The notes: a model not told the origin generated them from the sequence alone. A stretch of 64,000 bases of DNA from Halalkalicoccus sp. CG83 (GCF_037081715.1 NZ_JAZDDH010000003.1:186001-250000), one strand, 5' to 3'. Counted from the first letter of the stretch, positions 52,266-60,735 are shown. Numbers and translations: made by a program.

Positions 52266-52577
52266 TCAATCGGTCAGTAATTCGCGCAGTACCGCAACGT
52301 CGAGCGGGGCCGATTCGTACACGTAGAGATAGCCGATCAGCGTCCCGACGGTCATGATGCCGCCGACGGTCATCAGTTTCGCATTCAGTGGGTCCGAGAG
52401 GACGTCGATCAGAAACCGGATTGGGTCGAGCGTTCCCCTGACTCGTTGACGACGTACTCGACGTGAGCCGAGACGGTGTCAATGCTCACGATAATCTCCA
52501 GCTTTGCTGTCTGGTCCCACCGTTGCGGTAATCCATCCCTCTGCCAGGTACCAAGGATGGACGTGTGATCTAGTTCC
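52266..52577 (-). pseudogene. frameshifted membrane-protein remnant
   Basis: One frame encodes MELDHTSILGTWQRDGLPQR, WDQTAKLEIIVSIDTVSAHV and EYVVN. After a frameshift near 52440 the other gives RVRGTLDPIRFLIDVLSDPL, NAKLMTVGGIMTVGTLIGYL and YVYESAPLDVAVLRELLTD. The C-terminal end abuts palindrome-family debris (CTGTATGCAGCACGCCGATC at 52243-52262). No family is recognised. Confidence 0.45.
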
Positions 52578-52656
52578 ATAGCAAGTCGAGGGTTCACAGG
52601 TTAATAGAACAATCGAACAAGTAAGTGAAATACCTCGTTTCGTTCGCCGCTGAGAG

Positions 52657-53340
52657 CTACTGGACGATGAACTGGCTGGCCGCCTCTTCGACTTCCGCTC
52701 GCGAGAGGGGCTCATCGAACGCGGCCGGGAAGCCGATCTCACCACTGAGCACGCGCAGGAACGATGCGTGGCGCGCCTCGACGCTGTGGATGCTGAGTGC
52801 CGGCGGGACGAGTTCCGCGTTCTCGATCGAGGGAGCCGCACCAGCGTAGGCGCTGACGCCGGTGTCCTCAAGCAGCGCTGCGGTGGCGAGGAACTCCATG
52901 GGCTCTTCAACGGCCGCGCCGAACTCGAACTCCGGTTCGTCGATCGGCTCTCCCCCAAGGTCTTCGATCGTCGCCCCAAGGACTTCGGCGTGGGTCTCTT
53001 CGTGCTCCAGAATCGTCTGAAGATCGCCGTAGACGCGATCCTGGATTGGATCGCCGAACGATCGGATGGGCTCCGAGCAGACGAGATCCCGCTCGCTCAT
53101 GTTCTCGAGCGCCTGGCGATAGAAGTCGGCCTCGAGGAACTCGAGGAGACGTGCGTAGTTGAGGATATCGACGTCGTCCTCGAACTCGCCCTCAGTGACG
53201 AACTCGGTCGGTGGCATCTCTCCGCTCATCCCCTCCTCACCGTGTTCACTCGCACTGGCTGGTATCGCGCCGAATGCGCTTGCCCCCACCACTGCGGAGG
53301 CGGCGAGGAAGCTGCGGCGGCTGGTCAGTTGATCGCCCAT
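52657..53340 (-). CDS. Tat-exported ferritin-like protein
   Basis: This 227-aa protein has the signal RRSFLAASAVVGASAFGAIP with cleavage near ASASE. It is then a ferritin-like helix bundle (DUF4439-like): DILNYARLLEFLEADFYRQA, LENMSERDLVCSEPIRSF, YGDLQTILEHEETHAEVLGA and SIHSVEARHASFLRVLSGEI. The E/H residues of two helices (YARLLEFLEADFY, HEETHAEVL; then EARHASFL) would bind a metal pair. Exported versions are haloarchaeal specialities; function (metal storage or peroxide protection) is inferred. It is divergent from the truncated gene at 53373. Confidence 0.85.
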   Translation of the reverse strand: MGDQLTSRRSFLAASAVVGASAFGAIPASASEHGEEGMSGEMPPTEFVTEGEFEDDVDILNYARLLEFLEADFYRQALENMSERDLVCSEPIRSFGDPIQDRVYGDLQTILEHEETHAEVLGATIEDLGGEPIDEPEFEFGAAVEEPMEFLATAALLEDTGVSAYAGAAPSIENAELVPPALSIHSVEARHASFLRVLSGEIGFPAAFDEPLSRAEVEEAASQFIVQ

Positions 53341-53372
53341 CGTGTCGGTCAGTCGATCGAAGTTCGAAGTAG

Positions 53373-54437
53373 TACCCCGCCGAGAACGAGAACAGCAAGG
53401 AGGGGGCGGCCGAGACGGCTCTCGAATACGAGGATGTGGAAAACCCGAAGGAAGCCGCCGCGGCGGCGCTCGAGACGGCGGTCTCGGAGATCGAGGCTGC
53501 CGGTGATGGTGTGTCGTCCTACGCGGCCGAGGCCAACGCTATCGACAGCTTTGCTCGCCGGATCGGCGAGCTCGTCGGTGTTCACGGCCTCGACGAACAC
53601 CCGGTGTCACCGCTGGCCGGCTCACTGACCGATCACACGCTCTCCACTAAGACGGACATCAAGGGCGCTATCGAGGAGCACGCTGAGGGGTTCGCCAAGG
53701 GCGGCGACGGGGTCGACGACCCGCTAAACGCCTACCTCGAGAACCACGTCGTCGGGATCGAGGCTGTCCGTAGCACCGACGCCAAGAGTAGCACGCTCTA
53801 CCGCTGGTGCTTCGAACACGCGGGCGTCGGCGAGTTCTTCATTGAGACCGGCGACGAGGCGATCAGCCACTACGACCCGTTCGCGCTCCGCGTGGCGATA
53901 TTCGACGCCGTGGGGGTGTGGACCGCCGAACCGATCAAGTCGCTCCGAGATAGCACTGCGTGGGGTAACTGGATCGCCCCGTTCATCTCAGAACACTCCC
54001 GAGAAGTCGAGCCTAAGGGGCCGCGTACCGTCGCCGTGGAGGCCATCGCGAACCATATCGGGCGCGCTACCGCGTTCCCGACGGTCGAGGCCATGGTCGA
54101 CCGCCACGGCGTGCGGATCGATGATGACCCCGAGGACGGCGACCCTACCGAGATCTGGGTGCCGTATTCGGACATCGCGCAGATCGCCGAGGACCATGGG
54201 ATCAAACCGCGAGCGCTGCAGGTGGAGGTCGCCGCCCGCGATCTCACCGCCGAGGGCCGCGGGAACTCCGTGAGCGCGAACTCGACCGTGCGAAACGAGG
54301 AGGTGACCTACTGGGTCTTCGATCCCTCGATCGCCACACCACAGAGCTACGATCCGAACGCGGAGACGCCGACCGAACGGATCGACCGCCTGATGATAGA
54401 ATCCATTTCAAAGACGTGTCCGTCCCCTCCTCGTTGA
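53373..54437 (+). CDS. large plasmid/virus-type protein, N-terminally truncated
   Basis: The open frame follows a stop (TAG at 53370 region) and reads YPAENENSKEGAAETALEYE, DVENPKEAAAAALETAVSEI. It continues with VEAIANHIGRATAFPTVEAM, EIWVPYSDIAQIAEDHGIKP and RALQVEVAARDLTAEGRGNS, and ends PTERIDRLMIESIS. The last part resembles a winged helix. The start is probably lost, since the frame reads through without an ATG (GTG at 53436 is possible). No family can be named; it may derive from a replication or helicase-associated protein of a mobile genome. Confidence 0.5.
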   Translation, partial: YPAENENSKEGAAETALEYEDVENPKEAAAAALETAVSEIEAAGDGVSSYAAEANAIDSFARRIGELVGVHGLDEHPVSPLAGSLTDHTLSTKTDIKGAIEEHAEGFAKGGDGVDDPLNAYLENHVVGIEAVRSTDAKSSTLYRWCFEHAGVGEFFIETGDEAISHYDPFALRVAIFDAVGVWTAEPIKSLRDSTAWGNWIAPFISEHSREVEPKGPRTVAVEAIANHIGRATAFPTVEAMVDRHGVRIDDDPEDGDPTEIWVPYSDIAQIAEDHGIKPRALQVEVAARDLTAEGRGNSVSANSTVRNEEVTYWVFDPSIATPQSYDPNAETPTERIDRLMIESISKTCPSPPR

Positions 54438-54515
54438 GGGGGTATTTCTTTTCCACCAGTCCCTTCTGGCGTACACTACCCAATCTCTATTTTCGAAGCA
54501 AGCGTGTGTCAGTTC

Positions 54516-54767
54516 ATGACATCCCAGGAGCCCCACGAACAGATGATTGAGCGTGTCGTTCGGACTGTCGAGGCCAATACAAAAGGAAGTGGTCCGGACG
54601 CAATCGATGCCGCACATATTCGTGTCATCCTCTGTGCGAATTCGGGGTATCCAGTCAAGCAGGTCAATCAGGCGATCGCGACAGCGCTTGAACAAGGCCG
54701 ACTCACAGAACATGAGGAGACGGATGGATACGTTGTCGCTCAGACACACAGCAGTGAGTCCCTCTAG
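54516..54767 (+). CDS. small hypothetical protein
   Basis: This 83-aa protein runs MTSQEPHEQMIERVVRTVEA, NTKGSGPDAIDAAHIRVILC, ANSGYPVKQVNQAIATALEQ, GRLTEHEETDGYVVAQ. It has the shape of a small winged-helix (two helices, then a helix-turn-helix VKQVNQAIATALEQGRL and a short wing). No family name is known. It precedes a double winged-helix protein, so a regulatory role is possible. Confidence 0.6.
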   Translation: MTSQEPHEQMIERVVRTVEANTKGSGPDAIDAAHIRVILCANSGYPVKQVNQAIATALEQGRLTEHEETDGYVVAQTHSSESL

Positions 54768-54923
54768 GGAGCAATCTGCCGAGCGTTGGGGTTGCTAGTG
54801 GCGAGATCTCTCCCTTCGGCTATCGGATTCATGCGGAAGCGGTAATCCTGGCTCGAAACCGCTTCTCTCACTCCAAGACGAGATATAAAGCGATATTAGT
54901 GGCTGATCTTCTACTTCTCGGTA

Positions 54924-55538
54924 ATGAGTTCAACCATAGAGCTGTCTTCTGCGGAGCAGCAAGCCTATGAGACCATCACTACTGCAGACGAATTGCATCA
55001 AAGCGAGCTCTGGAAACGCTTGGATGTCAGTAGCCGAAAAGGGAGCCGCCTCGCCCGATCGCTGGCAGAGTATGGACTCATCGAGCGCACACAATCCACT
55101 CACAACGGGCGTACTACGTATCTTCTCACACCCTCTGAAGACAAGGAGACTGCTGTTACCAGCGCTGACCCGGACCCACCGCAAACGGACGCAGTGGAGA
55201 CTGAGGGTGATCTCACACCGCGCCAGCAACAGGCACTCGACCTCATCCGGGAAACTAAGGGCCTCTATCAAAGTGAATTGTGGAAGGAACTTGAGGTGAG
55301 TAGTCGCACTGGGACTCGGATTGCGACTGCACTCGAAGAGGAGGGAATGATCGAACGCGAGTCAGCCGTCTATAACGGCCATACGACGTATTTCCTCAAG
55401 CCCCGAACGCAAGATCTGGACTTTTCGTTACTTATGGCCGGTGATTTGTTCGTGCCGTTTGCTAGTGAGGAACAAGTGGATCCACAGAGTGATGCGTTCA
55501 CGGATTGGCTGTTGCAGCTCTCTGCAGAGTCTCAGTGA
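54924..55538 (+). CDS. tandem winged-helix protein with internal duplication
   Basis: This 204-aa protein contains two homologous winged helices. The first is AEQQAYETITTADELHQSEL, WKRLDVSSRKGSRLARSLAE, YGLIERTQSTHNGRTTYLLT. The second is RQQQALDLIRETKGLYQSEL, WKELEVSSRTGTRIATALEE, EGMIERESAVYNGHTTYFLK. They are separated by an acidic Pro/Asp-rich linker (TSADPDPPQTDAVETEGDLT). The C-terminal 40 residues are unrelated. The repeats suggest it binds a long or repeated DNA site as one chain; the targets are unknown. Confidence 0.78.
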   Translation: MSSTIELSSAEQQAYETITTADELHQSELWKRLDVSSRKGSRLARSLAEYGLIERTQSTHNGRTTYLLTPSEDKETAVTSADPDPPQTDAVETEGDLTPRQQQALDLIRETKGLYQSELWKELEVSSRTGTRIATALEEEGMIERESAVYNGHTTYFLKPRTQDLDFSLLMAGDLFVPFASEEQVDPQSDAFTDWLLQLSAESQ

Positions 55539-55600
55539 AAGAGGAGGAGTAGTGTGAGCGCGTTGTACGCTTATTCACCGTTGCCTCAGTGCCGCACAGG

Positions 55601-55718
55601 TAACCGTAAATCTGATCAGCAGACTGAGGTTGCTGATGTTACGCAAGTGACTGAAGTGACGATCCGCAATCGTTATAAAGGGCAGCTCGAAGCACTTGGA
55701 GTCGATGAGATACAGTAA
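55601..55718 (+). pseudogene. TFB (transcription factor B), C-terminal remnant
   Basis: The segment encodes NRKSDQQTEVADVTQVTEVT then IRNRYKGQLEALGVDEIQ. Haloarchaeal TFBs end with REVADAANVTEVTIRNRYxE, the last cyclin-fold helix. All of the zinc ribbon and the first repeat are missing. The rest of 55539-55810 shows no gene. Confidence 0.65.
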
Positions 55719-55810
55719 CATTTCTATTTTTACCAGAATTCAAAACGTGAGTTTTTCCCTGAAGAACCTTCATCACTACTGTTTAGTCGATTCTACCCAG
55801 AAACATATCT

Positions 55811-56245
55811 ATGACTAAACCGGTCTATTCCAGCGTCGATGAGTTTGACGAGGCAACTCGCTCATTGCTTGAGAACCACCTCTCTGACGACGAGATGGTA
55901 CTTCTCGGAATTGTATGTACGAGGCGGCAATGGTGGACTCCGTGGTATTGGGGAGTGCCTCCCCGGAAACTCATTCTGACCGATCACCGGGTCATCGACT
56001 TCAAGAATGGCAAGTTCAGTACGCAGTTTATGGCGTTCAGTCTTGAAGAGATGAATCCTCCCGTGTGTGAATTTCTTCTCCGAGGCAATTATCTCACGCT
56101 TCAGGGACGCGATATCGACCGACGATACCGGGTCAAAGGGGATGCTGGACGCGAATTTGCGTTTGCGGTTCGCGATCAACTCAAACAACAGCGTCAGACG
56201 TCGGAGTCTTTCTGGCGTGATACATTCGGGTTTGACCATGGATGA
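55811..56245 (+). CDS. PH-domain-like protein
   Basis: This 144-aa protein has DEMVLLGIVCTRRQWWTPWY, PPRKLILTDHRVIDFKNGKF and a beta-rich end RGNYLTLQGRDIDRRYRVKG, then EFAFAVRDQLKQQR. The PRKLILTDHRVI segment and the closing helix FAFAVRDQL match bacterial-type PH (YokE/bPH) domains. Many haloarchaea have stand-alone copies of unknown role. The start is supported by the acidic N-terminal helix EFDEATRSLLENHLSDDE. Confidence 0.75.
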   Translation: MTKPVYSSVDEFDEATRSLLENHLSDDEMVLLGIVCTRRQWWTPWYWGVPPRKLILTDHRVIDFKNGKFSTQFMAFSLEEMNPPVCEFLLRGNYLTLQGRDIDRRYRVKGDAGREFAFAVRDQLKQQRQTSESFWRDTFGFDHG

Positions 56246-56499
56246 GTTCTTGCCTGTAACCATCGTCGTGGGCACCAGATGACCCCGACCGACGGGAGTA
56301 CCGTCCCACATATCCGGGTGTTTCCGACATTAACCCTGTCTCATAGATCACAAGACCTCTTCTTCTAGCGGTGGCAGTAGCATCGCAGACTTCCCAAGCA
56401 CGTCTGCATTGATCCCGCCGTTTCACTGCACTACTGAGTTCTATCAAGACGGATTTGGGAATTGCTAAGAGAATGCGGGTAACGATACCGAATTACACG
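56246..56499. other. intergenic region, nothing recognisable
   Basis: No gene or repeat is apparent before the broken coiled-coil gene. Confidence 0.4.
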
Positions 56500-57113
56500 G
56501 TAGAATGGGATCCGCTCCACTGAGTACGTCAAGCCTCACAGCAGTCCTCGACCCGTCGAAGATCTCCAAGAGACTGTCGAACAGCAAGCCGAACAGATCG
56601 ACCGGCTCGAAACAGAACTCGCTGAGCACAAGGACCATACCGGTCGAGGGTTCGCCGATGTGCGCGCGCGGATCACCGAAGCAGAAAATCGACAGACGCA
56701 ACCCGATTCTGCGGATGCAACCCCAGGGGGTTGAAGACGAGGAAACAGGGACGCAGACATCCCAGACGCCACTTGAACGGATCTGTGCGCTCCCCGAGCA
56801 CGTTGCTGATCGCGAACTCACTACCAACCAAGAACGCGCGCGCTTCATCGCACGAGACGTTTGTGATTACGCCGAGAAGGCCCCTGCTGGCCTGGTCATC
56901 GATAGCAGAGCGATCAAGCGAGTGATCACCGCCTCAGAAGGAAAGCGCCCGCACACACAGACGGTGGCTCGTGTCATGAACTTCCTTGAGGAGCTGGGGA
57001 AAGCGGACGTTCAGCAAACGAAACGTCGTGGGAAGAACCTCATCGTCGTCGATCCGGAGGCTGCAACAAGATACGCGACTCATCACGATCGTTGTGATGA
57101 GGAGAGTAAGTAG
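56500..57113 (+). pseudogene. coiled-coil/winged-helix protein, frameshifted
   Basis: In one frame it reads EDLQETVEQQAEQIDRLETE, LAEHKDHTGRGFADVRARIT and EAENRQTQPDSADATPGG then stop. After a frameshift near 56728 it reads LERICALPEHVADRELTTNQ, ERARFIARDVCDYAEKAPAG, EGKRPHTQTVARVMNFLEEL, GKADVQQTKRRGKNLIVVDP and EAATRYATHHDRCD. So it had a coiled coil plus a winged helix. Pieces occur at 8056-8125 and 27387-27528, making it a repeated family. Function is unknown; it could be plasmid-related. Confidence 0.65.
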
Positions 57114-57317
57114 ACCCACGCGAACGATGTGATATCGAACGGGTGACGCCTCACCACCGAGTATAGTCCGCGAAAGCGAACCGCGCAAGCAAGACCGTAG
57201 TAGCAGCAGGTGTGGAGAGAACTCTCCGGTTTTAGTAGTAGTATTATGAATGAAACCAAAGTCAGTGGTTCTTGGTTCGTGAGCGTATCACGGCACGGTG
57301 TGATTAGGCAGGTATCA

Positions 57318-57365
57318 CCTTGTGCAACATTCGGCCATCCGCAAAAGAATCGATGTTGCACAAGG
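57318..57365. repeat. dispersed palindrome 7
   Basis: CCTTGTGCAAC at 57318-57328 and GTTGCACAAGG at 57355-57365 with a 26-nt loop and a twelfth A-T pair. It ends the segment duplicated at 27387-27748. The rest of 57114-57677 holds no gene. Confidence 0.85.
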
Positions 57366-57677
57366 TTCACGGATCAAGCCGCGGCTCAAGTGCAAAATCG
57401 TGAGAAGGGGAGAGATCCCCCCACTCGAGCGCCGACGGCAGGTACTAAGTGCGAACGGCGCGATTCGTGATAACAATAGACAAAAAAAAGTAACGGCCGA
57501 TCCGCCTCGATCAGCTCCTCGAGAAGCACATCGGTGGCTCACCTGAGCACCCATCAAAAACGTCCATCCATGAACTCATTTCCGCGAACTGTTATGTGAG
57601 TGGTCAGACTGATACGATCAAGATAGATGGAGCTGAGGTCCAGGCGAGTTGCGAAAAATGAGAGACGGACTCAGTTA

Positions 57678-58595
57678 TCAGAACAGGGAACGGACGACCG
57701 AGAACGGTCTATTTAGCGAAGCTGAACTCCCGCCGGGTAGCGTTTCACAGGCCTCGCCGTCGTTGTCACCGTCGAGACCGTGGGGATCGCTCGTGTCCTG
57801 CTCGTAAACCTCCTGAGCTTCCTCCTGGGTGTCGAAGTCCTCACAGTCGAGGTCGTCGTCGCTGCCGCTACCACCATCGGAGTCGTCCTCGGTATCGGAG
57901 TCACCTCCGCCCTCCGAGTCATCGGACTCGTCTTCCTCGTCATCCGAGTCTTCGGACTCATCTTCGTCATCCGACGAGTCCTCGTCCTCCGGCGGCTCCT
58001 CCTCGGACCCTTCCTCGTCATCCTCGCCGTCCTCGGATCCGTCCCCTTCGGATTCCTCTTCCGGCATCTCGTCGGGCATGATCTGTCCGCGGATCTCGCC
58101 GTCGGGATGCTGCTCGGTATGGACGTTGACGTAGGCACCCTCGTCCTTGAGCATCTCGACGACCTCCTCTGCCGACGCGCCCTCGAGCGGGCCGACGAGG
58201 TCGTCCTCGGTGATCGTCCCCTCCGCGAGCGTGCCGTCGAAGCGCCCCTCGATGAGTTCGGGTTCCTCTCCCTCCTCCGGATAGAGCCACGCGACGACGG
58301 GGCCGTTCTCGCCCTCCTCGCCGAGGTGGACGTGCGCCTGCGTGACGTTACAGATGGACTCGACGTGGACCTCGTACGCCACCGTCATCTCGTCCTCGTT
58401 CGCCTCGAAGGTAGCGTGGCCGCTCGCGTCGGTTCCGACTGGTGGGACCTGTTGGTCACCAGTGAGGTCCGCTGAGTAGGACCGGACGTGATCGTGTTCG
58501 TCAGCCGCCGCGCTTCCAGTTGCCATCGTTCCGCCAACGAGAGCAGCTCCGGTCACACTGAGTACAGTTCGTCTCCTGTATGTTCTCTTGCTCAT
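57678..58595 (-). CDS. secreted CHRD-domain protein with acidic linker and Excalibur domain
   Basis: From the ATG at 58595 it has a Tat-like signal ([20 protein letters not shown]). The CHRD domain is [80 protein letters not shown]. About 95 residues of Asp/Glu/Ser follow, then [20 protein letters not shown] and [20 protein letters not shown], an Excalibur calcium-binding motif (DxDxDGxxCE). The acidic part suits a surface protein in high salt. The architecture is CHRD, disordered linker, Excalibur. The ligand and role are unknown. Confidence 0.88.
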   Translation of the reverse strand: MSKRTYRRRTVLSVTGAALVGGTMATGSAAADEHDHVRSYSADLTGDQQVPPVGTDASGHATFEANEDEMTVAYEVHVESICNVTQAHVHLGEEGENGPVVAWLYPEEGEEPELIEGRFDGTLAEGTITEDDLVGPLEGASAEEVVEMLKDEGAYVNVHTEQHPDGEIRGQIMPDEMPEEESEGDGSEDGEDDEEGSEEEPPEDEDSSDDEDESEDSDDEEDESDDSEGGGDSDTEDDSDGGSGSDDDLDCEDFDTQEEAQEVYEQDTSDPHGLDGDNDGEACETLPGGSSASLNRPFSVVRSLF

Positions 58596-58679
58596 AGTGT
58601 ACTCTCTGCCCCTCACCGCATCCCATGGGACATGCTATCAACAGCTGATCTATATTTCAATTTTGTTTACGGTTTTAGA

Positions 58680-58870
58680 ATGTGTTTTCAGATAGGAAAC
58701 GTATTTGACGAGATAGAGCTGATCGAAATCGCCGAGGTCTCGCACAAGGAGAATCAGGTGGTCCGTTCGCGGCTTGATGACACCGAGGCCGCACTCGCGG
58801 ATGCATACCAGCAGCTCGAACACCACCGGAACGCCCTTCGCGAACTCATTGAGCGGACGGCGTGCGCGAC
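58680..58870 (+). pseudogene. short helical protein fragment
   Basis: An ATG at 58680 is followed by GNVFDEIELIEIAEVSHKEN, QVVRSRLDDTEAALADAYQQ and LEHHRNALRELIERTA, which look like a real helical protein. The downstream continuation is not protein-like. It is probably the 5' part of a broken gene. No family is known. The rest to 59114 has nothing recognisable. Confidence 0.4.
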
Positions 58871-59114
58871 TCACTGGACCCTCCTCACTTCGGGAACGAG
58901 GCGGTGCTCACTCGCTCCGCTCGCTGCGACCATCCTCCGGTCGGTGGATGCTTGCTCCGAACTGTCAAGAGATACCCCTGCCCGCCGGAGGTCGAGAATC
59001 GAGCTCCTTTATATACTAAACGAGACTTCGCCGCCCGTCTCGGAGGTACCCCTACGCTGTCTATCGGTTTCTACTTGTGATTATATTTACGTAATCAATG
59101 GTGGATTTCTACGG

Positions 59115-59160
59115 CCTTGTGCAACACCGGGCGCCTATGAAAGGCGATTATTGCACAAGG
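59115..59160. repeat. dispersed palindrome 8
   Basis: CCTTGTGCAAC at 59115-59125 and ATTGCACAAGG at 59150-59160 with a 24-nt loop, which itself holds a small inverted pair (CGCCT/AGGCG). The flanking G...C adds a pair. Confidence 0.8.
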
Positions 59161-59313
59161 CTCGTCCCCGCTACGGCTCACTCCGTTCGGGATTTTCTGG
59201 ACAAGTCGCTTCGTGCACCGCGATTTGATGGATCGCAAGCGCAAGCTGGCTACAGTATTCGCACTTGTAGGCTTCTCCCCCGCCGGCGAGCTCGACGGTT
59301 TCCCTACTCATAT

Positions 59314-59700
59314 TCAGTACGTCGCGACGTCGAGGCCGTCGACCCGGCGGAACTCGTCGGCGTTGCGGGTGAGTACCCCTTCATCTCTGACGAGGGCCGT
59401 CGCGGCGATCAGGACGTCGACTACGCCGATGGGTTCACCGCGGTCGTAAAGATCGCGCTGGATCGTCGCCGCGCGGTGTGCGATGTCGTGGGTGAGCGGG
59501 ACCACGTCGATCCGCTTGGCGACGTTCTCGAAGCGGCTCCGGTGGTTTGCGGCCGCTCCTCGAACCCCTACCTCTACCTCGAAAACGGTGAGCGCCGAAA
59601 ACGCGACGGGGGTCCCGGTGTCGATCAGATCCTGAAGTGTTTCCGCTGCAGCAGGATCATCCCGAGCGAGCTTGTTGATGAGCGTTGAATCGAGAATCAT
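59314..59700 (-). CDS. VapC-type PIN-domain ribonuclease toxin
   Basis: From the ATG at 59700 it encodes 128 aa. The PIN acidic residues are visible: MILDSTLINKLARDD (first Asp), FSALTVFEVEVGVRGAA (Glu), GEPIGVVDVLIAATALV (central Asp) and EGVLTRNADEFRRVDGL (last Asp). VapC toxins cleave RNA with Mg2+/Mn2+. It lies 5 bp downstream of its likely antitoxin gene in one operon. Position 1 is supported by strand 1 starting right at MILD. Confidence 0.88.
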   Translation of the reverse strand: MILDSTLINKLARDDPAAAETLQDLIDTGTPVAFSALTVFEVEVGVRGAAANHRSRFENVAKRIDVVPLTHDIAHRAATIQRDLYDRGEPIGVVDVLIAATALVRDEGVLTRNADEFRRVDGLDVATY

Positions 59701-59705
59701 CCGGC

Positions 59706-60092
59706 CTACGCCTCGCGCTCCGGAGCGTCGTCGCCGAGAATCTCGCGATCGAACTGATCGCGCACCTCCCGAGTACGCTTCTCGAAAGCGTCGGCCTCGT
59801 CCTTGTCGAGCATCCCGATGAGATCTTGGAGGGGCTCGGCGGTCGTCGGCTGATCCACACGCCACCAAACGACTACGGCACCACGCACGTTGTGGCGCTC
59901 GACCTCCCCCTCGTCAGCCAACTCGGTGAGCTTCAATCGGGCAGCCTCGCGGCTGCAGTTGAGGGCGTCGGCGACGTCGCCGGTAGCCATAATCGGCTCG
60001 TCGGCGTCCTCGAGCGCGGCAAGGACGCGCTCGCGTGTGATGGTCTCGACATACTGTCCCTCTTGGTTCCGTTTCCGATTATCCTGGCTCAT
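59706..60092 (-). CDS. HTH antitoxin, partner of VapC
   Basis: From the ATG at 60092 it encodes 128 aa: MSQDNRKRNQEGQYVETITR, ERVLAALEDADEPIMATGDV, ADALNCSREAARLKLTELAD, EGEVERHNVRGAVVVWWRVD, then a helical tail LQDLIGMLDKDEADAFEKRT that likely binds the toxin. The winged helix DVADALNCSREAARLKL is a MarR/ArsR-like module that replaces the AbrB or RHH domain of usual VapBs. An inverted repeat upstream is the likely operator. The pair diverges from the SWIM gene. Confidence 0.8.
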   Translation of the reverse strand: MSQDNRKRNQEGQYVETITRERVLAALEDADEPIMATGDVADALNCSREAARLKLTELADEGEVERHNVRGAVVVWWRVDQPTTAEPLQDLIGMLDKDEADAFEKRTREVRDQFDREILGDDAPEREA

Positions 60093-60122
60093 AGCTATAT
60101 CTACATCTGCCCGGCCTATAAG

Positions 60123-60178
60123 CCTATTGGCGCATAACCAAAGGGAAGCTTTATTACCTATTGGTACATGCCAATAGG
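60123..60178. promoter_or_regulatory. operator-like repeats between VapC antitoxin and SWIM genes
   Basis: At 60157-60178 CCTATTGG and CCAATAGG form perfect 8-bp arms with a 6-nt spacer. A single half-site CCTATTGG lies 34 bp away at 60123-60130, nearer the antitoxin start. Both sit between the divergent antitoxin and SWIM genes. Confidence 0.55.
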
Positions 60179-60276
60179 TAGAGACAGACCCGCTCCTTGG
60201 GGCGTTCCGTTCCGGTATGAATGGGATGCCCGGGTGGTTGCAACACCCGAGCGGGGCTGTCTTGGACAGATCAGCC

Positions 60277-60735
60277 ATGTGTACAAACGCACTGTCGGAA
60301 CTTCAACCCGACGCAACGACGACGAAACGAGCACAGTACGAAGCCTTCGAGTTCGACCTCGAGGCGCCCGGTCTTATCCAGATCCGAAACGGCAGCTACA
60401 GCGACGAGGCGGACGAGCACACCCACCGTGTGACCGTCGAGAACGGCGTTCCGACGAGCTGCACCTGCAAAGCCGACGAGTACGGATCGGGCGCCTGCAA
60501 GCATCGCGTCGCGATCGCGATTCCTGAACCCGTCCTCGCGGCCGCGTCGGCGAGCAGGCCGGATGGGAAGCGCGCTCTCGCGGACGGCGGGGCGGTTGTC
60601 GACTCGAAACCCCAGGGAGAGAGCGCCGAGACCACCCATGCGCCGGGGTGCGATAGCCCGGAGTGTGAAGGCTACACCGCCGACGGCCGCCCGCTTCTCT
60701 CCTGGGAGTGCTGGGAGGTGTGGACGAGCGCATGA
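60277..60735 (+). CDS. SWIM zinc-finger protein
   Basis: From the ATG at 60277 this encodes 152 aa: MCTNALSELQPDATTTKRAQ, YEAFEFDLEAPGLIQIRNGS, then the SWIM motif CTCKADEYGSGACKHRVAIA (CxCxnCxH). The C-terminal part adds APGCDSPECEGYTADGRP, which may bind another metal. Haloarchaeal proteins of this class are small and of unknown role; the motif binds DNA or proteins. A longer start at 60217 is possible. It is transcribed divergently from the VapC pair with a shared operator. Confidence 0.78.
   Translation: MCTNALSELQPDATTTKRAQYEAFEFDLEAPGLIQIRNGSYSDEADEHTHRVTVENGVPTSCTCKADEYGSGACKHRVAIAIPEPVLAAASASRPDGKRALADGGAVVDSKPQGESAETTHAPGCDSPECEGYTADGRPLLSWECWEVWTSA

Noticed and set aside
57780-58475. 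Hydrophobic plus-strand frame of 231 codons with apparent membrane helices
   Set aside because: It is antisense to the acidic repeat of the CHRD protein; Asp/Glu codons read backwards give Val/Leu/Ile.
26988-59160. Integron-like attC array formed by the eight palindromes
   Set aside because: The cores GTGCAAC and GTTGCAC miss the RYYYAAC/GTTRRRY consensus by one base each, no IntI-like gene is seen, copies are kilobases apart and lack inner L boxes.
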